Origin: Paenibacillus hemerocallicola
GTDB lineage: Bacteria; Bacillota; Bacilli; Paenibacillales; NBRC-103111
Length of the DNA stretch: 64,000 bases
Direction of reading: 5' to 3'
NCBI RefSeq assembly: GCF_006265175.1
Contig: NZ_VDCQ01000004.1
Location: forward strand, 62,447 to 126,446
Positions 34,884 through 43,478 of the stretch are shown piece by piece. The translations under genes and the position numbers were made by a program. The notes beneath the pieces are model-generated. The model saw only the letters and a program-made list of their open reading frames with translations. It searched no databases and was not told where the DNA came from. Each line of letters opens with the position of its first letter. The stretch's first letter is position 1.

Positions 34884-37535
34884 TTACGGAGAGACGATCG
34901 GGCCGAATGCTTTAAACTCGGCAAGCGGTCCCTCGTATCGGAGGACGGCCGTTCCGTTAGAAGCAATCCCGCCCGTATGGGTCGGCTCGGCCGTTCCAGT
35001 CGCCCCCGCCGCCGTACATCGATACACCCGCTTTGCCGTCGTATACACGACCGAGCCCGCAGTCAAGGACGTCGAGGCGCTCCAGGCTGCATTCGCCATC
35101 GTTCCGGCTTGCGTGCATACCCACCCTACGTACCCTCCGGCTGCCGGGGCCGTATTGTATACAAGATCGGCGGCCATCCAAATACCGGCAATCGGTGCCA
35201 TCGCGGCTCTGACGATCCGGTTGCCGCTATCCGCCAGCGCATGGCTCACTCCGGCGCCTTTGCGAAGCTTGCCTTGGCCTAGCAGCCGGTTCGCTTTATA
35301 CGTGTTCGTCCCGAGAGCCAGCGCCGCCGCATTCTGATCGAAGAAGTCGAAGGCATATTCCGTTGTATTTCGGACTCCGAGCGAAATGTTGTCCTCCACG
35401 ACTGTGTTGGAGCACGTATCGTGCACCTGAACGGAGTAGGCCGTTTCGTTGGCCTTATCTCCGAGCACATTGTCGCGGATCGTCAGCATGTTCGTATTTT
35501 TGGCTACGATTTGCCCCGTATAGGTCGGAGAAGCGACGTTCGGATCCAGCACGTTCACGCCGCAACGGCGGATCCGATTGCGCAGGATCGAGACGTTGGA
35601 CAAGCCGACCGACGAGCCCATGCCGCCGTAAATGCCGTAGTAGAACAAGTTGTCCATTTCGCAATCTCTGACGGTAACGCCATCGACATGGAACGGATAA
35701 TAAACGCCGGAATGGCCGTTCCGTATGCTGCATCGGACAATGTCGATTTCGCGCGCGACGTTCGAGGAGATGATTTGCACGCCCGCCGGCGCCGCAATCG
35801 CGGATGGCTCGATATGGAATGAAGTTGCCGTAGTCGTAACGTAGTAATCGCTTACTTTAACCGTACCCGCACCGACAATTTCAAGCAATTGGCCGTATTC
35901 CAATGAATCGAAGCCAGCCGTCACCGTCACCGTCGTATCCCCGACCTGCAAAGGCAGCGCCAGCGCAACCGTTTTGAGCGTTCCTTCGATGCGCACCGGA
36001 TACGCATCCGCATCGTTTCTCACATTGGCTTGTTCCAGCCGGATGTTCCCGTCCGTGATTTTGACATGGCTGCTTTGCTGGATCATGACGCCTCTCTTCA
36101 CATCCTGCAAAATCAGGTCGGACAAACGAACGTTGTCTACGCGATACATATATACGGAGTAGCCCTTATAGTTGGCCGCCCGGATATGGTCTATCGTCAA
36201 ATTGGAGAAGCGGTCGATCTGAAAGGCATAATGGGACGTATCGAGGCCGCTAACCTCCACATTCCTGATCATGCCGGACGATTGTCTCGCCCTGTACCAG
36301 ACCGTATTTCCTTGCGAGTCCTTGATGGCACCCATCAGGCCGAAATAAATCGCGGTCGTCTCGACCTTTTCCGCGTACACATTCTCCAGCACAATCCCGG
36401 TCATCGCCTTTCCGCGCTGGTCTTCATGCGTCGTGCCGTTCCCGGCATAGCTTCTCGAATCGCCCAAGTCTCCGGGAATCGCCCGGAACACCGTTTTCAC
36501 GTTTCTGGCCTTGAAGCCCGATACTCTGAAATTGTAGGTGGACGAAGGACAGATGGCGGCTTCCTGCGAATCCTCGATATCGACGTTGCGTATCTCGATA
36601 TCGTGCGGATGGTACGACACGAGGGAGTTGTTGTTGGCGGGAGCGTCGCCGGACCAGTGCGCCATAATGCCGATAACGTTTTTGCCGCGAACCTTTATAT
36701 GTTCTACCAGCACATGATGCGCGTCGCCCGAAATGGCCAAGGCGTTGTTAAGATAGCCCGTATCCTGCCGGGTCAGCCATAAATCCCGGATGACGATATT
36801 GTGCAAATTTTTGTAGCTCGCCGACTCGTACTCCCCTACTGTCACATTGTTGCCGCGAAACCCGTGCAGGGTGGAGGTCAGTTTCACGTCGATGTACAGC
36901 CGTTCGACGACCAAATCGGACCCCAGCACGAGCACGCCCGTTGTTGTAGCGGTATTGCCGGCCAGCTCGAACACGAGCTTGGAGTCGGCATATTGCCCCG
37001 TCAAGTTCATCCTGTCGTTCAAGACTAGCGCTTTCTTCAGCAAAAACGTGCCCTTCGGAACGAAAACGGTCCCTCCGTTCGCCCGTACGGCGTTCAACGC
37101 ATTTGTGAAAGCGGCGGTATTATCCGTCACACCGTCCCCAGTCGCACCGAACCAGGTAACGTTGATCGGCTCTTTGAATATGCGCTTGAACCTGTGACCC
37201 GCACTCGACACCACGATCGTACCCATATTGGAAGCCGTATCCGTATCGCCGGGATCGTACAGGAACGGCCCTTCTTTGCCCGGATCGACGACAAAGTAAA
37301 CGTATTGGGGATTCGGATCGTTCGACGCCTCCAGGTCGGCAATCGTGGTCGCTATGCAATAGTTCAAGTCCGGCAAGCCGGATTCTCCGCCGTATACGGA
37401 CGTCCATACCGACTGCCCTCCTTCGCCGTTCGACAGCGCATTCACGTTCCCTACTGCGGACATGGCGGCAGCCGCTCCCGCCGTACCCAGCAAAGCAAGC
37501 AGCTCCCTTCTGCTGACATGCGACATTAGCGTCAT
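34884..37535 (-). CDS. Tat-exported right-handed beta-helix protein 3 with tailspike-like N-terminal module
   Basis: The largest of the beta-helix set, 883 residues. The Tat signal is VSRRELLALLGTAGAAAAMS. Residues about 78-140 form the module YVYFVVDPGKEGPFLYDPGD / GTIVVSSAGHRFKRIFKEP, running into NVTWFGATGDGVTDNTAAF. Many helix rungs follow (NNVTVGEYESA, VLVEHIKVRGKNVIG, SNLTIDHIRAANYKG, SSVGLSNVSILRNRI). A jelly-roll-like insertion around residues 520-570 (LPLQVGDTTVTVTAGF) recalls the SLRP loop of the protein at 1303. The tail (GGYVGWVCTQAGT, SLTAGSVVYTTAKRVYRCTA) looks like a binding module. GGGAGG lies 9 bases before the ATG. It follows AraC and precedes the SBP gene on the same strand, and has a cre-like site at its start. 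Confidence 0.82.
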   Translation of the reverse strand: MTLMSHVSRRELLALLGTAGAAAAMSAVGNVNALSNGEGGQSVWTSVYGGESGLPDLNYCIATTIADLEASNDPNPQYVYFVVDPGKEGPFLYDPGDTDTASNMGTIVVSSAGHRFKRIFKEPINVTWFGATGDGVTDNTAAFTNALNAVRANGGTVFVPKGTFLLKKALVLNDRMNLTGQYADSKLVFELAGNTATTTGVLVLGSDLVVERLYIDVKLTSTLHGFRGNNVTVGEYESASYKNLHNIVIRDLWLTRQDTGYLNNALAISGDAHHVLVEHIKVRGKNVIGIMAHWSGDAPANNNSLVSYHPHDIEIRNVDIEDSQEAAICPSSTYNFRVSGFKARNVKTVFRAIPGDLGDSRSYAGNGTTHEDQRGKAMTGIVLENVYAEKVETTAIYFGLMGAIKDSQGNTVWYRARQSSGMIRNVEVSGLDTSHYAFQIDRFSNLTIDHIRAANYKGYSVYMYRVDNVRLSDLILQDVKRGVMIQQSSHVKITDGNIRLEQANVRNDADAYPVRIEGTLKTVALALPLQVGDTTVTVTAGFDSLEYGQLLEIVGAGTVKVSDYYVTTTATSFHIEPSAIAAPAGVQIISSNVAREIDIVRCSIRNGHSGVYYPFHVDGVTVRDCEMDNLFYYGIYGGMGSSVGLSNVSILRNRIRRCGVNVLDPNVASPTYTGQIVAKNTNMLTIRDNVLGDKANETAYSVQVHDTCSNTVVEDNISLGVRNTTEYAFDFFDQNAAALALGTNTYKANRLLGQGKLRKGAGVSHALADSGNRIVRAAMAPIAGIWMAADLVYNTAPAAGGYVGWVCTQAGTMANAAWSASTSLTAGSVVYTTAKRVYRCTAAGATGTAEPTHTGGIASNGTAVLRYEGPLAEFKAFGPIVSP

Positions 37536-37574
37536 ATCTTTATTCCTCCCTTATCAAATGGTCCCGCGCACAAA

Positions 37575-37590
37575 AGGTAAACGCTTACAA
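37575..37590 (-). promoter_or_regulatory. Candidate CcpA cre site
   Basis: On the minus strand TTGTAAGCGTTTACC matches the cre consensus WTGNAANCGNWWNCA at 14 of 15 positions and is nearly palindromic. It lies 40 bases before the beta-helix ATG and about 95 bases downstream of the TATAAT box, a position where CcpA would act as a roadblock. Confidence 0.6.
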
Positions 37591-37809
37591 ATCGGGCGAA
37601 TCGCAAAAGATTGCTGCTGCTCCATGCGCAATTTCCAATAGGCGTATATCGCTTCGTAAGTCGTAAAATTGCTTGTTACTTGGATTATATAGATTATCGG
37701 CCAAGTTAAAAATAGGAGATTGTTTTGATTCCAGTTCAAATTATTGCTGTCTGACTACGTTCTCGACTGCGGGACGAAGGCGGCCTTATGTCGGAGCAAA
37801 CACAAAGAA

Positions 37810-37839
37810 ACGACGGAACCGATCTTTCGGATTCGTCGT
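37810..37839 (-). terminator. Terminator of the cassette 4 AraC gene
   Basis: ACGACG (37810-37815) pairs with CGTCGT (37834-37839), extended by an imperfect inner stem. On the minus strand it is followed by TTTCTTTGTGTTTG. It lies about 140 bases after the AraC stop. Confidence 0.5.
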
Positions 37840-37975
37840 TCGCTCCGGATTATAAGCAATCTTGCAGACTAAAAAATACGGTGTTTTTTTATTCGGGTAT
37901 ACTTTCGTACTGTCGGCCATTTTCAACTGCCGGCATCATCCTTCACGAGGAGTCGCCGCCACGCAATAAACAGGC

Positions 37976-38842
37976 TCAGACGCCGGAACCTTTCCTGTAT
38001 TGCAGCGGGGTGCAGCCGGAAGTTTTTTTGAACACTTTGCCGAAATGCGCCAAGTTTTGAAAACCGACATGCTCCATAATGCGCTGCACCTTCCACTTCG
38101 TCTCGCGAAGCAGCTTCTGGGCGGCATATATTCTGACGGTGGCGACATACTCGACGTAAGTAAATCCGGTCATCTTCTTGAACAAGCGGCTCAAATGATA
38201 AGGACTTATATAGAACCGGGCGGACAGAGCATCCAGCGTAATCGGCTGTCCGTAGTTGTCGTTAATAAAGCGGACGATCTCGGAAATTTTCTGATGATGC
38301 GGGTCGTCATACTCGTTCGTCTTGTCGCTTGCGGCCCGGTTGTGCCTTATGCCGACGATCAGCAGCTCGGCGAGGGCCGCTCTGATGACGCCTTCGAACG
38401 CGATGTTGCGTTCGCGGTATTCGAGCTCCATCGTTCGGAATATTTCTTCCACCCTTGTACGGACGGGCAAGGGCAGCGAAAGCACATGACGGCCCGAGGC
38501 GAAAGGGGACAGCTCGTCCTCGATCCAGACCCGATCGTCGCCCAGAAACGTTTTGCTGAAATTGATTACGATACTGTCATTATAAGGAACGGACGTATTC
38601 GTCGCCCGATGCAATTCATAGGGGGATATAAACACGAGATCGCCGGTAGAGATCCGGTAAGTCCTGTCTCCGATCAAATAGTTTCGTTCACCGGAAACCA
38701 AATAATAAATTTCGTAAATATCGTGAAAGTGGGATTGTCGCATTTCGCTGCTGCTCCTGAATCCCTTCTGTAAATAAAACGTGCACTCCGCTTCGTCGGA
38801 CAAGGCCGGTGGAATACTCAGCTTGGTTCGGATAACCGGCAC
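37976..38842 (-). CDS. AraC family transcriptional regulator (GTG start)
   Basis: A 288-residue regulator. N-terminal cupin with the metal/ligand-type HFHDIYEIYYLVSGERNYLIG and LVFISPYELHRA; C-terminal double helix-turn-helix (ITLDALSARFYISPYHLSRLF; WKVQRIMEHVGFQNLAHFGKVF) ending TPLQYRKG. The GTG at 38842 directly follows a G-rich GGGAAGGGGG stretch, which is closer than usual; no better start is seen. It lies upstream of beta-helix protein 3 and the SBP on the same strand and is divergent from the hydrolase gene at 39066, so it may control both. Confidence 0.85.
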   Translation of the reverse strand: MPVIRTKLSIPPALSDEAECTFYLQKGFRSSSEMRQSHFHDIYEIYYLVSGERNYLIGDRTYRISTGDLVFISPYELHRATNTSVPYNDSIVINFSKTFLGDDRVWIEDELSPFASGRHVLSLPLPVRTRVEEIFRTMELEYRERNIAFEGVIRAALAELLIVGIRHNRAASDKTNEYDDPHHQKISEIVRFINDNYGQPITLDALSARFYISPYHLSRLFKKMTGFTYVEYVATVRIYAAQKLLRETKWKVQRIMEHVGFQNLAHFGKVFKKTSGCTPLQYRKGSGV

Positions 38843-39065
38843 CCCCCTTCCCAGTTAAGGTATCGCAGCAACGTCGGGCTTCGTTTTGCCGCTTAGCCCA
38901 GTTTAGCACTTTAGGGTCATGAAAAGAGCAAAAAAAACAGCATTTTTCGTAAAATCGGCAAAAAAACCGGAAGAACTATACGGAATTTTATCATACTTTT
39001 TAAAGTAAGACTTTGCAGCATGTTCTCATTCCGATTAATAAAAAACCAAAATGGCGGTGAACACG

Positions 39066-40127
39066 ATGGCGGACCACCTTTTATTCGCGACGGACCACTA
39101 CATGGACAACTTGCACGATCAAACGGCTCGGGAGTTCGACTATACCCGCGTCTTAAAATCCGGAGATTGGACCTTGTGGCAGCATGCGTTTCGAAACCGA
39201 TTGGCAGATTTGACAGGGCTGACCCGCATGCGGGAGCTGTATCGGGATGTTCCCCTTAATCCGAGAACGGCGGAAGTCGAGTCTTTTCCGGGTTACTCCA
39301 GGGAAAAGCTGTATATTTCCACCGAACCGGGAGTCGAGATCCCGTTCTACCTGCTAATCCCCGAGAGCGGCACGAAGCCTTATCCGCTCGTATTGACCCC
39401 TCATGGTCATGGCAGAAGGGGGAAAGAAGTGTATGTGGGCAACTTCGCCGACGACGGGGAGCGCCGTGAATCATTGGCGGGCGAACGTGATGTCGCGCTG
39501 CAAGCGGTTGCGGAAGGCTATGCGGTGATCGCGATGGATGTGCGGGGCTTCTGGGAAATGTCCCGGGAAGAGGAGTTCGGCAAAAGCAAGGTGTCCTCCT
39601 GCGACGAGCTGCAGAAACGGGCGTTCATGTACGGGCGTACTTTAATCGGCGAAAGGGTTCACGACATGGGACGGCTCATCGACTACGCCTCCACGCGTCC
39701 CGAGATCGATACAAGCCGGATCGCCATCACCGGGAACTCGGGAGGCGGTACCGTTTCGTTTTTTGCGGCCGCCTTGGACGAACGAATCTCGGTCTGCGTG
39801 CCAAGCTCGTATTATTGCACGTTCCGTGGCTCGCTGATGCATGTCCCTCATTGTCTGTGCAATTTTATTCCGGGCGTCATGGAATTGGGCGAGATGTACG
39901 ACATCTCGGGACTGATCGCGCCGCGACCGGTATTGTTCGTAAACGGCGTGAAAGACGCCATATTCCCGATCGAACAAACCCGCGAAGCGTTCGCCCATAC
40001 GAAGATGATTTACGAAGCGATCGAACGGACACGCACGGACCTGTGTGAGCTGTATGAAGGAAGCGGCGGGCATCGGTATTATAAAGAGCGGGTGTGGCCT
40101 TTTATCCGGCATCACTTCGGGCATTGA
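39066..40127 (+). CDS. Alpha/beta hydrolase (acetyl-xylan-esterase-like)
   Basis: A 353-residue hydrolase without signal peptide. LVLTPHGHGRRGKEVY gives the oxyanion region, ITGNSGGGTVSF the Ser nucleophile, NGVKDAIFPIEQ the acid, and EGSGGHRYYKERVW the catalytic His. The overall layout, with a long N-terminal lead (YMDNLHDQTAREFDYTRVL), is that of family 7 acetyl-xylan-esterase-like hydrolases often found next to polysaccharide lyases and rhamnogalacturonan genes. The ATG at 39066 is preceded by GGCGGTGA, a good match to the ribosome site; the ATG at 39051 overlaps it. Divergent from AraC (37976-38842). Removal of acetyl or methyl esters from glycans is likely. Confidence 0.78.
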   Translation: MADHLLFATDHYMDNLHDQTAREFDYTRVLKSGDWTLWQHAFRNRLADLTGLTRMRELYRDVPLNPRTAEVESFPGYSREKLYISTEPGVEIPFYLLIPESGTKPYPLVLTPHGHGRRGKEVYVGNFADDGERRESLAGERDVALQAVAEGYAVIAMDVRGFWEMSREEEFGKSKVSSCDELQKRAFMYGRTLIGERVHDMGRLIDYASTRPEIDTSRIAITGNSGGGTVSFFAAALDERISVCVPSSYYCTFRGSLMHVPHCLCNFIPGVMELGEMYDISGLIAPRPVLFVNGVKDAIFPIEQTREAFAHTKMIYEAIERTRTDLCELYEGSGGHRYYKERVWPFIRHHFGH

Positions 40128-40408
40128 GCGCCCAGTCCTCCCACCGCCAAAGCCGGAACGGCTAACGTTCAAATCAGCACTATTTCTGAGATTTACCGCG
40201 AGTCCGTCGCGAATAGCGTTTGTTTAAGCTTTATTTCTTGCGAATCGGTACCTTTACCTGAATATCAAAGTATTTGGATAAAAATAAGGTGCGTTTGAGC
40301 ATTATTTTCATGGAACAGCGCCTCGTCGGCGTACACAGTGTTCATTCCAACCTTATTCTCGGTTCTTTTGAATGAAGAAGCGGCAGCCGCATTAAGCTTT
40401 CTGGAACG
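40128..40408. other. Intergenic stretch without recognisable gene
   Basis: About 280 bases of lower-GC sequence. I see no gene, repeat or clear promoter apart from the terminator that follows. Confidence 0.4.
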
Positions 40409-40442
40409 TTAAAGATGCTCTCCAGCGGGAGAGCATCTTTAA
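40409..40442. terminator. Strong bidirectional terminator
   Basis: A perfect 15-base stem: TTAAAGATGCTCTCC (40409-40423) and its complement at 40428-40442, with a 4-base loop. It lies between convergent genes and has A/T ends on both sides. Confidence 0.85.
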
Positions 40443-40459
40443 CGCATTCGTCCGCCGCA

Positions 40460-41026
40460 TTACTTTTGCTTGCTTTTCAACAATGCAATCGTGTCCATCG
40501 ACAGTCCCGTTACTTTGGCTACAAGAGTCGCGTCCAAACCTTCGCGCAGCATGTTCGCGGCAATTTCGCGTTTCTCGTGTTCAATGCCTTTTTCTACGCC
40601 TTTTTCTATCCCCTGTTCAAATCCTTTCAACATGCCCTGTTCTTCGATCCATTCCAAGTTCCGTTCCAGATTGGAGATCACGGCCTTCAACCCTTTCTTC
40701 CGAATATCCGATACGATGTTCTGAACATCCAGCTCTTTGTCCTTCGTCTTCAGCAGCCTTAGCAAAATATGCTCCAGCCAAACCGCAAATTGCTCCCGCT
40801 GCTCGGCAGGCGTACGATCAATGGCCGGAGCAAGCTTTCGAAACAAGCCCACCAATTCGCTGATCTTCAAATCCGACTGCTGCTCGATAAGAAACACCGA
40901 GCCGAACAGGTTGGATAACTCCTCGAGATCCTTTGGCGTACATGAGGATTGTGGACGGGCTCCTTCTGTTCCGACATCTTCAGAACCTCTTCTTGGTTTT
41001 AGCTCCATTATACCATACACGAGCAA
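40460..41026 (-). pseudogene. C-terminal fragment of an Rpn/PD-(D/E)XK-type transposase-like protein
   Basis: The 188 codons match only the tail of the Rpn/YhgA-like family (recombination-promoting nucleases often annotated as 'PD-(D/E)XK nuclease family transposase'): LERNLEWIEEQGMLKGFEQG, the repeated IEKGVEKGIEHEKREIAANM and LDATLVAKVTGLSMDTIALL. The N-terminal nuclease domain of about 130 residues, with its catalytic Asp and Glu, is missing; the first 40 codons look unrelated. It is probably a decayed remnant. No terminal repeats or second fragment are visible. Confidence 0.65.
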
Positions 41027-41092
41027 AGTTGCATGATTCGATTGCGCTGTGCGACATAATGCGGATCACAGTTAACGAACCCGGTCCCATCT

Positions 41093-42370
41093 TCACCGCT
41101 CGAACATCTGCTCCCTGCGGGGCCCGACCGATACCATCCGCACCGGCACACCGATCAGCTCCTCGACGCGACGCACATAGGCTTGCGCCTCCGCGGGCAA
41201 TTGCTCGAACGAGCGCACATCCGAAATTCCCGTTCGCCAACCCCGCATCGTCTCGTATACCGGCTTCGCCGATTCCAGCTGCGCGTTGACCGGGAATGCG
41301 TTGGTCGTTCCATGATCGGTCCGATACGCGACGCACAGCCTGATTTCGTCCAAATAGCCCAGTACGTCGAGGTTCGTCAGCGCTACCTCGGTCGCCCCCT
41401 GCACCATGCAGCCGTACCGCGTCGCTACCGCATCGAACGAGCCGACCCGGCGCGGCCTGCCGGTCGTGACTCCGTATTCGCCGGCGTCCCCGCCCCGTTT
41501 GCGCAGCTCTTCCGCTTCCTCGCCATGAAGCTCCGTAGCGAACGGCCCGGTGCCGACACAGCTGGAATAGGCCTTCGTCACGGCGACTACGCGGTCTATC
41601 GCATAAGGAGGAAGTCCCGCCCCGACCGAAGCGAATCCGGCCAATGTCGAAGAGGACGTCGAGTACGGATAAATACCGTGGTCCGGATCGCGCAGCGCGC
41701 CGAGCTGGCCTTCGACCAATATCGAATCGCCCCGCTTCCACGCCGTCTGCAGCAGCTCGGTTGTGTCGCATACATAGGGCTTCAACCGTTCCGCGTCGGA
41801 CAACAGCTCCTCCGCCAATGCGGCGGCATCGAGCTCCGGCTTGCCGTACAAATGCCGAAGCAGCACGTTTTTCGCTTCGAGCGCCGCTTCCAGCTTGCCC
41901 AACAGCCTGCTTTTATCGAACAAATCGGCCACCTGGATGCCCAGCTTCAAATATTTGTCCGCATAAAACGGCGCGATCCCTTTCTTCGTAGAACCGAATT
42001 GCCGGTCGCCCAGCCGCTCCTCCTCCAAACCGTCGAACAGGATATGATACGGCATGACGAGCTGGGCCCGCTCGGACAGTCTCACATCCGGGACGGGAAC
42101 TCCCTTGTCCGCCAAATTGTCCAGCTCCGCGAAAAAATCTCCGGCATGAAAAGCCACTCCGGGTCCGATCACATTGATCGTTCCGGGACGGCATACTCCC
42201 GACGGGAGCAAGTGCAGCGCAAACTTGCCGTATTCGTTTATAATCGTATGTCCCGCATTGCTTCCGCCTTGAAACCGGACCACCATATTCGACGTTCCCG
42301 CCAAAGCGTCCGTAATTTTGCCTTTTCCCTCGTCTCCCCAATTCGCACCGACAATCGCCGTAACCGGCAT
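41093..42370 (-). CDS. purA: Adenylosuccinate synthase, divergent paralogue
   Basis: A 425-residue GTP-dependent ligase of purine synthesis (IMP plus aspartate to adenylosuccinate). The P-loop ANWGDEGKGKITDAL keeps the catalytic Asp, and GSNAGHT the catalytic His. STKKGIAPFYADK, YPYSTSSSTLAG and TTGRPRRVGSFD correspond to the conserved TKKGIGPAY, YPFVTSS and GRxRRxGWxD boxes but each carries changes (for example EGQLGALRD for EGAQGTLLD, and GSFD for GWFD). It therefore looks like a second, divergent copy rather than the housekeeping enzyme; this cannot be settled from one window. A TATAAT box lies at 42415-42420. It faces a LysR gene, an unusual partner for purA. Confidence 0.85.
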   Translation of the reverse strand: MPVTAIVGANWGDEGKGKITDALAGTSNMVVRFQGGSNAGHTIINEYGKFALHLLPSGVCRPGTINVIGPGVAFHAGDFFAELDNLADKGVPVPDVRLSERAQLVMPYHILFDGLEEERLGDRQFGSTKKGIAPFYADKYLKLGIQVADLFDKSRLLGKLEAALEAKNVLLRHLYGKPELDAAALAEELLSDAERLKPYVCDTTELLQTAWKRGDSILVEGQLGALRDPDHGIYPYSTSSSTLAGFASVGAGLPPYAIDRVVAVTKAYSSCVGTGPFATELHGEEAEELRKRGGDAGEYGVTTGRPRRVGSFDAVATRYGCMVQGATEVALTNLDVLGYLDEIRLCVAYRTDHGTTNAFPVNAQLESAKPVYETMRGWRTGISDVRSFEQLPAEAQAYVRRVEELIGVPVRMVSVGPRREQMFER

Positions 42371-42448
42371 AATGGCATAACCCCTCTCGTTCTTGGCATC
42401 TTCCTTGCAATCCGATTATAATAAAGCTGTTACCATAAATAAAATGAA

Positions 42449-42484
42449 TAGTATTGATAGCTGATATAAATTGAATTAATACTA
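42449..42484. promoter_or_regulatory. Inverted repeat in the purA-lysR intergenic region
   Basis: TAGTATT (42449-42455) and AATACTA (42478-42484) are perfect inverted repeats 22 bases apart, 22 bases before the LysR start. This is a plausible LysR-type binding site for control of both divergent genes. Confidence 0.4.
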
Positions 42485-42505
42485 AATGGACAAAGGATGT
42501 TCGCC

Positions 42506-43384
42506 ATGATCGAAAATATGGAATGGTACCGCGCGTTCTACGAGGTAGCCCAGACGGGCAGCTTCTCCAAGGCGGCCGAGCGTCTGTTCATCACGCAGCC
42601 TGCGGTCAGTCACGCGATCAAGCAGCTTGAATTCCGGCTCGGGGGCGCGCTGTTTTTCCGCACGTCCCGCGGGGTCAAGCTTACGGCCGAAGGGGAAGTC
42701 CTCTTGAAGTTCGTCTCCCAAGCGCATCATTTTCTCGAGAACGGGGAGAAAAAAATAGCCGAAATGCGCAAGCTGATGGCCGGAGAGGTGAAAATCGGGG
42801 CAGGCGATACGCTGTGCCGCTACTATTTGCTCCCTTACCTGGAATCGTTCCACCGCGATCACCCGAACGTCAAAATTCAGGTGACGAACCGGACGACCCG
42901 GGAGACGGTCGCGTTGCTGAAGGAAGGCCGCATCGACTTCGGCATCGTCAATTTGCCGATCGATGACCGGCAGCTGCAAATTCGCGAAAGCATCGCGCTG
43001 CATGATTGCTTCGTCGCCGGACCGGCGCATTCCGCCACAGCCGCGCTTCCGTTAAGCTGGGAGCAGCTGGCCCGCCTCCCGCTGCTCATGCTGGAGCGGG
43101 GCAGCAGCATACGCCGCCACGCCGACGCCTTCGCCGAGCGGCAAGGCGTCCGCCTCCGCCCGGAAATCGAGCTCGGCAGCATCGAGCTGATCGTCCAGTT
43201 CGCGCGCATCGGCCTCGGAGTCGGCTGTGTCATTCGCGAATTCGTGGCCGGAGAGTTGGCTGACGGGACGCTTCGCGAGCTGCCGCTGGAGGAAGCTTTG
43301 CCTGCCCGACGCGTCGGTCTCGTCACTCTGCGCGATGTCCCGCTGTCCGCAGCCGCACAGCGATTGCTGGAACTGCTGCCCTGA
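42506..43384 (+). CDS. LysR family transcriptional regulator
   Basis: A 292-residue regulator. The N-terminal winged helix-turn-helix is clear: FYEVAQTGSFSKAAERLFITQPAVSHAIKQLEFRLGG, followed by LFFRTSRGVKLTAEGEVLL. The effector domain covers about residues 90-290 (KIGAGDTLCRYYLLPYLESF, GRIDFGIVNLPI). The ATG at 42506 is preferred over 42497 because of the GGA spacing; the ribosome site is weak. Divergent from the purA paralogue, which is its most likely target. The effector is unknown. Confidence 0.9.
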   Translation: MIENMEWYRAFYEVAQTGSFSKAAERLFITQPAVSHAIKQLEFRLGGALFFRTSRGVKLTAEGEVLLKFVSQAHHFLENGEKKIAEMRKLMAGEVKIGAGDTLCRYYLLPYLESFHRDHPNVKIQVTNRTTRETVALLKEGRIDFGIVNLPIDDRQLQIRESIALHDCFVAGPAHSATAALPLSWEQLARLPLLMLERGSSIRRHADAFAERQGVRLRPEIELGSIELIVQFARIGLGVGCVIREFVAGELADGTLRELPLEEALPARRVGLVTLRDVPLSAAAQRLLELLP

Positions 43385-43478
43385 CCGGTAGCCGCCTTTT
43401 TTCTTGTTGGATGCATATTCGGTGCCGCATGGGCAAAAAATGGATTTGTTCGCAAAAATTGCCCAGGAGGATTTACAA

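Larger units (their letters stand above)
37536..37975. promoter_or_regulatory. Regulatory gap between AraC and beta-helix protein 3
   Basis: No gene is supported; a 90-codon plus-strand frame at 37788-38060 runs into the AraC gene antisense and has no ribosome site. On the minus strand the gap holds a TATAAT box at 37684-37689 (weak -35), a cre-like site, and a hairpin terminator for AraC, so the beta-helix gene probably has its own promoter. Confidence 0.45.

Noticed and set aside
27824-37535. Prophage tail genes (because of tailspike-like beta-helix proteins)
   Set aside because: The proteins carry Tat signal peptides and lie in sugar-use operons; no capsid, terminase, tape-measure or integrase gene is seen.
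37788-38060. 90-codon plus-strand ORF
   Set aside because: No ribosome site, half of it antisense to the AraC gene, and no recognisable domain.
38688-38909. Alternative 73-codon frame at the 5' end of the AraC gene at 37976
   Set aside because: It is out of frame with the cupin domain, which continues to the GTG at 38842; no family match.
41093-42370. PurZ-type enzyme for 2-aminoadenine DNA
   Set aside because: PurZ lacks the catalytic Asp of the P-loop, whereas GDEGKGK here keeps it, and no phage or Z-genome genes are nearby.
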